From Rhizoclosmatium globosum (lineage: Eukaryota; Chytridiomycota; Chytridiomycetes; Chytridiales; Chytriomycetaceae), in NCBI GenBank assembly GCA_002104985.1, contig MCGO01000022.1, forward strand, positions 186,001 through 250,000: a stretch of DNA of 64,000 nucleotides, in the 5' to 3' direction. Below the pieces are notes generated by a model that was given only the letters and a program-made list of their open reading frames with translations, did not search any database and had not been told where the DNA came from. The stretch's first letter is position 1, and each line of letters starts with the position of its first letter. Below are positions 53,101 through 64,000 of this stretch, piece after piece. The translations under genes were made by a program, and so were the position numbers.

Positions 53101-53692
53101 TAAATGCTATCATCAAAGGTACACAATGCGACAAACTCGTAGAAAACCTCAAATACGCCCATTTGTCAACAGGAGACTTGTTGAGAGACGAGGTCAAACG
53201 CGGAACAGAACTTGGAACCCAATTGGAGGAGATAATGCGTGAAGGAAAAATGGTTCCCCTTGAAATCACTCTAAGGCTCCTGGTTGAAGCTATGCAAACA
53301 GCTAAAGAAACAGCGCCAGGATACTTGATTGATGGATTCCCTAGAACGATGGAGCAGGCTATTGAGGTAACCTTGAACTCTGAGTTTGGGAATATCGCAC
53401 TCTAAACACATTATCGCAGTTTGAAAACACAATCGGACACTGCAAATTTGTCTTGTTCTTTGACGCTCCAAATGAGGTTCTTACCCAACGATTGCTCAAG
53501 CGAGGTGAAACAAGTGGCCGCGCCGATGATAACCTCGAAAGTATCAAGAAACGATTGGATACATTTGCGAATGCGTCGATGCCTGTTGTCAATTACTTTG
53601 AATTGAGCGGTCGTGTTAAACGAGTGTTGGCTGATGGCGCACTTGACGACATTTTCGCCACCACCTTGAAGTGCTTCGAGGAGTTGCAGTGA
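47165..53692 (+). CDS. Giant multi-domain adenylate kinase, about ten AK domains, AK5-like N-terminus
   Basis: Adenylate kinase interconverts ATP + AMP and 2 ADP. ATG 47165 starts a segment with KAYFERKDISLIME-SIMTGLVYEQPDDPLSYIED and later RVHWDTF, like the N-terminus of animal AK5 (RIIa/Dpy-30-like docking helix pair and VKWDTF). Ten AK domains follow, starting near 47566, 48379, 48977, 49590, 50157, 50727, 51297, 51867, 52434 and 53012. Each has GGPGSGKGTQC (P-loop), LSTGDLLRAE, KEGKIVPM, GFLIDGFPRAMDQA and LLERGKTSGRADDN (lid Arg, Asp). Domains 4-9 are nearly identical and intronless; 1, 2, 3 and 10 carry introns and differ more. Total about 2,000 residues. Frame breaks cluster at 48460-49400 and 52605. 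Confidence 0.88.
49590..53011 (+). repeat. Tandem array of six near-identical adenylate kinase units
   Basis: The Asn codon that opens each unit (N-I-I-F-V-L) lies at 49590, 50157, 50727, 51297, 51867 and 52434: spacing 567, 570, 570, 570, 567 bp (189-190 codons), the last unit ending at 53011. Protein sequence is almost constant while many codons differ at third positions. Units 5 (50157) and 7 (51297) share a nearly identical first half (about 300 bp), more alike than either is to its neighbour unit 6. Confidence 0.88.
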
Positions 53693-53855
53693 TCATTATT
53701 TAACTAGTTTTACTTTCACTTTGTTATAAAGATCTCATATCTTTCAATCTCTTTTCCTGCTGACGTAATGGTATTAGACACGCGTGCAATGGCGTCATGA
53801 ATCTGCAATCATCTTTCCAACCATCGCATGTCTCCCTTCAGAAACAACCCCCAAA

Positions 53856-55530
<1,675 letters not shown>

Positions 55531-55630
55531 TTGTTAATAAAGCTGTGTAAAATACATTCAATAAACCCAGTAGATTGTTGTATTTCTCTTTGATCGTCGA
55601 TTCAGTTTCCACAAGGAAAGTTCAAGCAAA

Positions 55631-58600
55631 ATGCATCGATATCATCAGGCCAACATGGAGACATCGTCGTCCACGCCATCCTCTGAATTCGAGATTGAAG
55701 AGTATGGCGGCGAACAAGAAGAGGAAGAAGAGGAAGAAGAAGAGGAGGAGGAAGCGAGCAGCAGCGACGGATCCAATTCAAGTTCAGACCGTGACACCGA
55801 CACCAACTTGAACGCAGCAAATGAAGCCCGCCACTTCTCGCGCAAACGACGGCGCAGCGTCCAACCACCACCACGAACTACTTTGAGTGGGTACATTCGG
55901 CGGCAGATTGGCGATGTTTCCGTGGCGTCAACTAAACAAACAACAACGTCGTGGCCTGGGCTCGAGGCCGCCGACTTTGCTTCGTCGTCGCTTTCTTTCT
56001 CAACGGCGGCGTCAACGGCGACTGCGAAGCCCGCATCGCTCTCGCTCGAACACGTGCCGACAACCCGCATCTCGCGTGCCCCTGCTTCAACTTCGATTCC
56101 ACTCAATCTCAACGTTGTCTCCTCAGACTGGAGCATCAATTCAGAGAAGTCTTTTGCCGGTCTAGGAACTCGTCAAACTCGTGGATTCGTGAAACTGTGC
56201 CTTCTGTGCCAAATCATCGCCACACTTCAACTTCCACAACCTCAATCGCAAATGAGGCTGCTCTCCTTGACCGCATCGCAAAACTCATTCCTTCGCACTT
56301 CACTCTCGATCTCTACTCTCGCAAAGACAACCATGACATGTTGGCCCTCTCTGATTCCGCCACCCGTGCCACCTATATTGGACCTGGTCACTCTGATAGA
56401 GACTCTGCCTCTGTTCGTTCAAATCTACCCATCCCACGTACTCTCTCTGATGGTGTCTACCTGAAAATATTTTATTTTGAAGTCCTTGTCGTTTCTGAGG
56501 GTAAAGATGGTTGGATGGGTATTGGTTGTTGTACAAAGGATGTGAATCTTGATCGACTGCCTGGTAATGAATTATTTCTAGTCATCTACGAGTGAGGCCA
56601 TGACTGAGTGACCACGAGGAACCATGGCTGAGCGAAACGAGCGAAGGAGTCGAACGTGCGAACGAAAACTGACTGATGTCGAGGAACGAGACTGGAAGGA
56701 GTTTGAGTTCGCGTGGAAACAGGCTGGAGAAGTGGGGGAACCGTGAGGCAGCGAGCAAAGATTTCCGACACAAGTGGTACGTACAAAAGCGAGCCGACTC
56801 GCCGCAGGAGAGACCAGCTTTTCAAATTATAAACACCACCGAACTATGTTTCGCGCTTCAAATTACGGTGAAAGGAGGTGGAATAAAAAGTGAGCCGAAC
56901 GATCGTTTGGAACTGTGAGCGCCAGCGAAAAATCTTCGCAAAGCGAATTGCGTAGCGAGTGCACGAACATAGCATTGTACCTTCAGGCAAAACTGATGAA
57001 AGTTCAAGCGCAGCAAGCAACCTTGTGTGCGTGTGTATGTAGCGTAAAATGAACGCAGCAAGTTGGTTTTGCGAGAGAACGAGTGAAACTCAGTCTCGTA
57101 AGGATGGAACTTCGGCGAATGGAGAAGAGAACGTTGCGCGATATATTATACACCTATCATATGAAACTAACATAACTTCAACAGGTTGGGATCCTGGATC
57201 GTATGGATACCATGGTGACGATGGATTCTTGTTTGAGTCAACTGGAAAAGGAAAACCTTACGGCCCCACCTACACCAAAGGAGACACAATCGGCTGCATT
57301 GTGAATTTTATGGACAATACAATGTCATTTACGAAGAATGGGATACTGATTGGTGTCGCGTTTCGGGATCTGAAGCCTGACGTGCCGTTATACCCAACAG
57401 TTGGGTTCAGGACACATGGAGAGTCGATGCAAATCAACTTTGGAGAAACTCTTTTCAAGTTTGATATTGAGGGATATATATTGGTAGGGCTGTTTTCTAA
57501 CCTTCCACCAATTAAACATTGAACTTGCAGGAACAACAGTCCAAAATATGGAAAACCGTTTCCACAACGACCATACCCCTCCCTCCTTCCTCTTTATCTT
57601 CGTCAATCCCTGCAAATACCCCTGACGCATTCATTCAAGCATCACATAAACTTCGCCAAGATCGATTCTCTGAATGTCCTTCGCTTTTACTTCATTCACT
57701 TGTTTTGGATCACTCGAGCATATTGGATATCATGAAACTGCTGCCGCTTTTCGAGCAAATGCTGTTGGTTTTGATATCGAAGATGGCGTTAAATTGGAGT
57801 CAACACAACTGCGTAATGGTATACATTCACAAAATTCAATATCAGATCCTATGGATGTGGACAACGAGGATGGCTCTCTGAGAATTCGAAAGAGTGAGTA
57901 ACCGTGACTGACAGCGATTGCCTTTTTTGACAGAATTTAACAGAATTACGGTCCAAAATTATGATGGGTGACGTTGAGTCCGCCATATCCGATTTAAAAT
58001 CACACTTCCCAGTTTTTTTACAACGAACCGCCACGTTTATTTTGCGCTGCTCTGTAGGCAATTTGTGGAAGCACTGTTGTTGAGCCTGAAGGGTATCCAG
58101 CCACCTGAAGGTGGATCTGGGAAGACTGTTTGATTCTGCACGGTCGTCGGCTTTCGACTGAGTTTGCAACAGAGGCAGAAAGAAACAGTTCCATCAATGC
58201 GACATTACTGGAAACGTTTAGTCTCGCGGCATATCCTGCGGATGTTTTAATTGCCGCGCTGCAGCAGCAACAGCACCAATCAACCAAAAAAGTGGGACGT
58301 GCATCATCTCCGCGAAAGGCATCCATGGGTTCCTCGCATAGTCTCGGTAGTCGGGGTTCAGTTGACAGTTTCAAGTCCGCTGGAAGTGGAGGGCTAGTGC
58401 AAGAGAAAAAGCTGTAATTCCATACTCTGTTTTGAGACTATTGGATACTTCTGCTCGGGATCGCGTCGCTGCGTTGGTCGATAGTGTGTTCTATTAGAGT
58501 TGGGCAAGTTAACCGAGTCTGTACTGGAGAGAGAACTGAAACAATGTGTGCTACAAAGTAAGATGCTAGGAGAGTATGGCGGGCGTGTGCTGGGTATTGA

Positions 58601-58634
58601 TGTGATGAAAAATGTGTGGATGGATAGCGAGTGA
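55631..58634 (+). CDS. RanBP9/10-like SPRY-LisH-CTLH-CRA protein (Gid1 homolog)
   Basis: Scaffold subunit of the GID/CTLH ubiquitin ligase. ATG 55631. The N-terminus is disordered with an acidic Glu-run at about residue 30-45 and RKRRRS. A SPRY domain follows: SDGVYLKIFYFEVLVVSEGK-DGWMGIGCCTKDVNLDRLPG, then across a 621-bp intron (56564-57184) WDPGSYGYHGDDGFLFESTG, KGDTIGCIVNFMDNTMSFTK and LYPTVGFRTHGESMQINFGE. Later exons carry a LisH-like SLEHIGYHETAAAFRANAVG, a CTLH-like MMGDVESAISDLKSHFPVFL and CRQFVEALLL, and a CRA-like STEFATEAERN, LETFSLAAYP, LLDTSARDRVAALVDSVFY-ELGKLTESVLERELKQC. The end is at 58634. Several frame breaks lie after 57600. Confidence 0.82.
56586..57030 (+). mobile_element. 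Introner-like GCGA-rich repeat, copy 3 (two internal units, diverged)
   Basis: It lies in intron 56564-57184 of the SPRY gene, phase 1, splitting Gly (CCTG|GT). It begins CTACGAGTGAGGCCATGACT and contains GTACGTACAAAAGCGAGCCG (about 56777) and GGAACTGTGAGCGCCAGCGA (about 56911), as in copies 1 and 2. It has both internal units of copy 1, but the second has lost part of the hairpin. Sense orientation to the host gene. Confidence 0.72.
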
Positions 58635-58850
58635 ATATGTCAATAGTAAAGCATGTATATTTTCAAAACACAATAGCCATTTATGGAACATATCAACATC
58701 ACCATCATCATCAAAGTTTTGCTGCAGTAGAATTGGCTGGAGGTCCGCCCAGTCCCCAACTCTCCGGTACATCAATCTTCATTTGCAACAGCATCTGTCC
58801 ATAGGTTTTTCCTTGTCTATCTATCCGTAGTGAAGACAGACCACCACCTC

Positions 58851-60895
58851 CTAACGCTTTGGTACAAACAAAGTTGAGACCATAAGATCCGGCAGTTCAT
58901 AGCGTTCCACACTCCAAGAACCAAATGACGCATATGGGCTTTTACTTTTTCGGAAGTCACTGTTTGCACCAAATGCGCATAATACTTTGGCTCTCGCGCG
59001 ACAAGTCCTGGTAATGTTTGAGTAAATTGTTGGACACAAAGGGGTTCGTGGGGAAAAGAGGAGAAAAAAATTTAGGCACAAAGACTCACCAATGTTTGCA
59101 GAGTCGCCCTTGTCTCCGCTGCGACCATAGCATACTTCAATTAGGCGCACTTTGACCATTTTTTTCGAAGATGGTGCGGAAGAGGCAACGAAGGGTTGAG
59201 GCTTCGTCGGCTTAGGTAGTTTGAAGTCAGCAGTGGAAACGACTCTGGAGCGATTTGTGCAGGAGCATTAAGATCAACTGCAAATAAGTTGGGGAAGAGG
59301 GATTTTGGGACGAGAACGGAAAAGTGGCGAAGATTTGGGGATGGCGATGGGCGACCAGAGCCAAATCCTGTAATCCCCGGAGACATGCAGGTCGCAGATG
59401 CGGGCACTTCACGGGCAAAGAGCATGAGTCCGATCGTTTCTTGGTGACAGACAGTTATACGAAGAACTGTTTCCCTTGTTCGAGTTGCTTTTGCGTGGGC
59501 CTGTCAAACATATCAGCTTTCTTTTAGGAGGGGGGAAAATCATACCCATATGTGTGCTCAGATCCAAGGCATTCAATATTGTAATCCGTGAAGTCTTCTT
59601 TACCCATACGCTTCAAGACACCACTGATACGCTTCACATAGCTTCTCCAACATGACGAGCCTTTTCAACGCTTTCTGCACCACCAATTACTAGTTCTCCG
59701 GACATTTTGTAACCATCCACGTAGACTCCTGATGTCTTGAGGAATGGAGTTGGTGGTCGACCCTTTGCACCAGTCACCAACACTCGGTCTGCCCCGACTT
59801 GGGATATAGTCACTTGTGTCATATCAAGAATACATCTGGCAGGTAGTATGACGCAGGATCCAGGACTTCATATATCATTTGCTCTGAAACAGTCCCGATG
59901 GAAACAAGACCACCTGTCTTTGGAGGTTTCGTAACAACAAAAGACCCATCCTTTTCCACCTCCACGATTGGGTATCCCATATTTGACCAGCCGCCATACG
60001 GACTGTTGGCGCTCAAACGCCAGTCTGTGAAGTTTCCACCGTTGCATGACATCCACACTCGATAATATGACCTGCAAGGGAACCAGCTGCAAGAAGATCG
60101 TATGAATTTGGAGACCAATTAAATTCGTGCATTAGCGGGGCCAATACAAGAGCTGAGTCCACAACACGACCGGTGACAATAATAGTAGCGTTCGACTTTA
60201 GAGCCTGTAGAATACCAGCCACTCCCATGTACACATTGACACTGAGAATAGACTTTTCCTTTCCTTTGGGCCATTCCTCTCGGGAAGCATCTGTTGATCC
60301 TAAGTGGCCAAATGGCAGAGCTTCACCTGACGCAACTGCCTTTTGGAGGAGCTCTCTACGCGGTTTATCGACCCATACATCATCTCCGAATACTGCGGCT
60401 ACAATCGGGATCTGGGATGGGTCTTTGGCAAAGATCTTTGCTGCTGCGGATTCGATGGCTGCTTTGCACGAAAGGGGATCCTGTCAATTAAAGTCTTTGC
60501 GGTTGGTATGGGCAATGGAAAAAAGGTATAAAGTAGTTACCAAACCGCCTGCATTTGTGATGATTTTGATTCCTCGTTTTGCGATCGTTGTGGCGTTCTT
60601 GACGTAAACTTGGTCGACAAACTCGGAAACAAAGCCGCCTTTGGAGCCTTTGCTTTGTCGTGCAAGAATTCCCATTGTGACTTCAGCAAGATAGTCGGCA
60701 ACGATATAGTCTGGCGGGTTTTCCTGATTGGTATATCAGTCTCACATACATCCCTGGAAAGAATCACCATGGATATGAGCTGGCCGGCAGCTAACGCGCT
60801 GTCTCCCCAAAATGCTGTCATCTGTTAGTAAGACTTTAGAACAAGGTGAGAGCGGTGGGACCTGAGTAGCACCCAACGCGTATGGGTGGAGTCAT
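58851..60895 (-). CDS. AtuA-family protein (DUF1446 plus AtuA-like C-terminal domain)
   Basis: ATG 60895 gives [11 protein letters not shown]; after an intron [19 protein letters not shown] (family G-x-x-x-G-FWGDs start). Then [102 protein letters not shown] and [18 protein letters not shown]. The end is a small domain, [20 protein letters not shown] then [20 protein letters not shown]. This is the order of AtuA (acyclic terpene utilisation) proteins with the fused AtuA-like domain found in some bacteria and fungi. The biochemical role is not established; a role in terpene or acyl-CoA catabolism is inference. Confidence 0.8.
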
Positions 60896-60933
60896 TTTCG
60901 ACGGTTATTTCTGAAGCTCATGGGTGTATTACT

Positions 60934-62303
60934 TTATTTGCAATCTGCCTCATATGCCTCTGGAATTATGTTTCCAATCGCGTTCATGAATATATCCAAC
61001 CGGCAGAGCGTTGGATCGCCCCTATAATTAGCGGGAGTTGACTTCTTCCAAAACGACTGTTTTTGGCACTGCGGCAATATCAGTTTTTCGCCATTGTACT
61101 TCATTCTAACGTAATGATTGTCATAGCTAGGACTGCTTTGAACGCCGTTTCCTTGTATACCTCGATCGTTACGTTACTTCCAAATCCAGGCCACTTCGTC
61201 AACTCGCCGTTAAATAACCCTAAAGATGATAGTAGAGGGGCAATTGTCGTGTCATGACCTGAAAATACAGCCAATTTGACCTTTTCCTGCTTCGTAGGAT
61301 CAAATCGAGTGTCAATTACTTCGCCAATTTCGCGCCAGAGCCGCCCAATTCCAAGGGAATACACAGTTGGATTTTTTAGTCCAGCATCACGGAAAGAACC
61401 GAAGAGTAAATCATTTGCAACATTAGTTAAGACATTCAGCACTTGCTCAACATCCTGTCGATGGTTTGAATCAGGTGGGAGAGAGAATGCACCAGTACCA
61501 ACACCACGCCAACACGAGAAAGCATCAAAGTACTTGTTCAATACCCCAAACTCCCCCCGATCCAAAATTGTAGCATGAGGGTGATTGTTCTCTCGATGCT
61601 CCACACCAGGATATAATTCATCAACTTTGGCAGATATTTCGCGAAGAGTTTGCTTGTGCTTGAGTAAAGCAATCTCTTGGAACGGCTCGACAAGATCTTT
61701 CAGAGAACGGCAGTGTGAGACATCTGGAAACAATGTTTCGTGTGATTTAACATTCACAAGGATTTCCTTTTGGTTAGGAAGCAAGCCGCTGATTAGGTAC
61801 TGCAGCGATTCAATAGTTCGAATGTACGGGGATGATCGGAAGAAGGATGATTTGGAATCCACCAAACCAATAAACGTCCCGTAATCCGTTCTAAGCGAAA
61901 GTCCCAGATCTCTCAATGTTTGTTTGCCTTTATCCGTAAGCTGCCCTGGATGGCTGGTAAAAGGGAATCGTCAAGAATCAATGAGATTGAGCCACATTAA
62001 ACGAAACTCACCAAACGCCGCCACCAACTGGACCGTCTACTTGTCGCAGTGCTTCGTCTGAGAAAACTTTCCGTAATCACTGCTTGATCCATCTGCAACT
62101 CGTAACGCGATTCTTGGCACATCCGAACTTGCGAACCAAGATGGGTTGAACCAGACACCAGATTTCTGCAGTGCCGAAAGAGACACGGGAAGGTTGCAGA
62201 GACGCTGTGGGCTGCCCTTTGATTCGATTTCATCCAGCTGTGGAAGGTAGGACGTGCGCTGTCCATGCCGGTGAAGCACGATCAACTGCACCAAATCGAG
62301 CAT
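60934..62303 (-). CDS. Histidine acid phosphatase
   Basis: ATG 62303 reads MLDLVQLIVLHRHGQRTSYL with the RHGxR phospho-histidine motif. Later LTDKGKQTLRDLGLSLRTDY, FFRSSPYIRTIESLQYLISG (R-x-R-x-x-x-S type block), CWRGVGTGAFSL, and LAVFSGHDTTIAPLLSSLGL with the catalytic His-Asp pair. The C-terminus from about 61100 is KYNGEKLILPQCQKQSFWK and LDIFMNAIGNIIPEAY. It resembles lysosomal/testicular acid phosphatases. Upstream, to 62560, an open stretch includes a membrane segment (LIAYLSVIEVAVGCLAVSVA) that joins in frame if one base is added in the A-run near 62310, so the true protein may be membrane-anchored and begin earlier. No ATG was found there. Confidence 0.82.
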
Positions 62304-62679
62304 TTTCACCAAAGTTTTTCAACTTGGGAATGGACATTCCTTATCAAATCCCAAACATAAGAAACTAATGCAGATGGGTTTTCTATATGTGCTTTCTGTT
62401 GGTTACTTGTGCTTTTCAATCTCTGTCTTCCATCCACTTTTGGATGAGCACTTTTTCTTCCACCCAACCGCGTCGAAACACAGGCTCCCCACGCAACACT
62501 CACTGCTAAGCACCCAACTGCAACCTCTATAACACTTAGGTACGCAATCAAACCAATCAATCTCTCAGTTGCAGCCCTTGTTTGCTGAGCAGAAAGTCAA
62601 GGCGGTGTGATTCCAAAAATAACCCTTTTCTCTTTTAGACTGACTTTATTGACCTTTGCGTGACTCTCTCAGTGAAACT
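62304..62679. other. Region between acid phosphatase and PP2A B55 (divergent promoters, possible anchor exon)
   Basis: The left two-thirds (62306-62560) is open on the minus strand and could be the membrane-anchor part of the acid phosphatase. The rest is promoter-like and AT-rich, with no other gene. Confidence 0.35.
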
Positions 62680-64000
62680 ATGGCCAGTAACGTGGATGAA
62701 AACAATAACTGGCAGGTGCGTTGGATGTTTTGGGGAGGAGGCAGTTGATTGACAGGGGGCTTCCTTGAGTGGGAGCGCGATTGACTCAGTATTTACATTT
62801 TGTACTCGCAACAGTTCCGCCAATGCTTTGGAGACAAGGGAGACGTAGAAGAAGTCGCTGAGGGTGCGTAACGGCGTTTTTGTCAAATTGCGTCTTACCT
62901 CACTTTCCTTGCTGCAATCTCTCCAGCCGATATCATCTCGGCCGTTGAGTTTGACCATACCGGTGATTATTTAGCGACCGGTGACAAGGGAGGACGTGTT
63001 GTGTTGTTTGAGCGAAACCACTCGGTGGGTCATTAGCGTTTCCTCCACCCTAACAACACTGACTGTCGACACATGGCCTTAGAAAAAAGCATGCGAGTAC
63101 AAGTTTTTCACTGAATTTCAATCGCACGAACCGGAATTCGACTATCTCAAGAGTTTGGAAATCGAAGAGAAGATCAACAAAATCAGATGGTGCAAAAGAC
63201 AAAACGCCGCTCACTTCCTGTTGTCAACTAATGGTGAGTCTCATAAGCATTGTTTGTGTTGTATATGGCATTCTCACGGTTTTCGGACACATTCAGATAA
63301 GACCATCAAGCTCTGGAAAGTGTTTGAGAAGCAAATCAAAATGGTGTCGGAGAGCAACGTTCCCGAGGGTGCTGCACGCGTCCCCATCTCGTCTGCCAAC
63401 AAACTTAAACTCCCAAAAATGATTCATCATGATACCATGGTTGCGGCTGTACCTCGAAAGGTCTATCAGAACGCACACACATACCACATCAACTCAATCT
63501 CGGTCAACTCTGATGGAGAAACGTATTTATCTGCGGACGATTTGAGAGTCAATCTTTGGAGTCTGAACCAAGCGGATCAAAGTTTCAGTGAGTCTTCGGC
63601 TCAATGTATTGTTCCCTTACTTACTTCATACCAAAAGATATTGTTGATATCAAACCGGTGAACATGGAAGAATTGACAGAAGTCATTACGGCTTGCGAAT
63701 TTCACCCAATTCATTGTAACCTGTTTGCTTTCAGTAGCAGTAAAGGTGTTATCAAATTGAATGACATGCGGTCTGCTGCATTGTGTGACAACCATGCTAA
63801 GGTTAGTTCAATTGCATTCAAAGTTTGTACTGAAGCAATATTTTAGCTTTCGAAGTCGAGGAGGATCCCCAAAACAAATCATTCTTCTCTGAAATCATTT
63901 CATCAATCTCTGATATCCGCTTCAGCAGGGATGGGCGCTATATTTTAGCTCGTGACTATTTGACTCTCAAAGTCTGGGATATCAATATGGATTCCAAGCC
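62680..64000 (+). CDS. CDC55: PP2A regulatory subunit B55 (CDC55), partial at window edge
   Basis: A WD40 subunit that targets PP2A in mitotic exit and other pathways. ATG 62680 gives [12 protein letters not shown], then after short introns [177 protein letters not shown] and [20 protein letters not shown]. This follows B55 almost residue by residue. The gene runs off the right edge. At least six introns of 45-75 bp are visible, an intron-rich contrast to the single-exon neighbours upstream. Confidence 0.95.

Noticed and set aside
47165..53692. The adenylate kinase array as a pure assembly artefact
   Set aside because: Units differ by many silent changes and by specific amino acids (for example INNSPEN, IDNSPTS, ILSNLD), and domains 1, 3 and 10 have their own introns, so the array cannot come from repeating one read. 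Exact unit count could still be wrong.

Overview
The window looks like nuclear DNA of an early-diverging, probably zoosporic (chytrid-like) fungus. Fungal markers are a Trl1-type tRNA ligase, Ugo1-like outer-membrane carriers, a TGL3/4/5-type lipase, Cbp3 and O-acetylhomoserine sulfhydrylase. Genes that ascomycete yeasts have lost or lack are also present: NUBPL/Ind1, an MMACHC-like cobalamin processing protein, a folate-biopterin (BT1) transporter, a SIKE/FGFR1OP2 protein and an AK5-like multi-adenylate kinase, a type often linked to flagella. The organism assignment is inference. Genes are close together, lie on both strands, and mostly have short (40-80 bp) GT-AG introns.

Layout: 0-9.7 kb holds a partial coiled-coil gene end, a PARP-like/B-box gene, a PH-like gene, two Golgi-type glycosyltransferases (GT8, GT61) and lariat debranching enzyme DBR1. 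9.9-20.3 kb holds a TGL-type lipase, RPF2, an MMACHC-like gene, COQ6, a Ugo1-like carrier, NUBPL and a SIKE-like coiled-coil gene. 20.3-29.9 kb holds an SGNH esterase-like membrane protein, a P450, a GNAT-like gene, two more Ugo1-like carriers in tandem and SYS1. 29.9-46.9 kb holds VPS34, a BT1-family transporter, a small membrane protein, a GNAT, a secreted M14 carboxypeptidase, a decayed gene, TRL1 without its CPD domain, CBP3, two tandem monocarboxylate-type MFS transporters and two conserved unknowns. 47.1-53.7 kb is one gene with about ten tandem adenylate kinase domains. 53.8-64 kb holds MET17, a RanBP9/Gid1-like SPRY protein, an AtuA-family protein, a histidine acid phosphatase and the start of the PP2A B55 subunit.

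Two observations stand out. First, a dispersed GCGA-rich repeat fills unusually long introns of three genes (lipase, Ugo1-like B, SPRY protein), with a decayed probable fourth copy in DBR1. All lie in sense orientation to the host gene, all are phase 1, and all split a glycine codon (G|GN). This is how an introner (intron-generating element) family would look. Second, the ten-domain adenylate kinase gene has a regular 567-570 bp internal period and mosaic similarity between units, consistent with tandem duplication and gene conversion.

Many genes contain single-base frameshifts, mostly at homopolymers, inside otherwise well-conserved protein motifs (for example the SHDWP motif of DBR1). I read these mainly as assembly errors rather than pseudogenes. 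Gene boundaries below therefore span apparent frame breaks, and exact starts and exon edges are often approximate.
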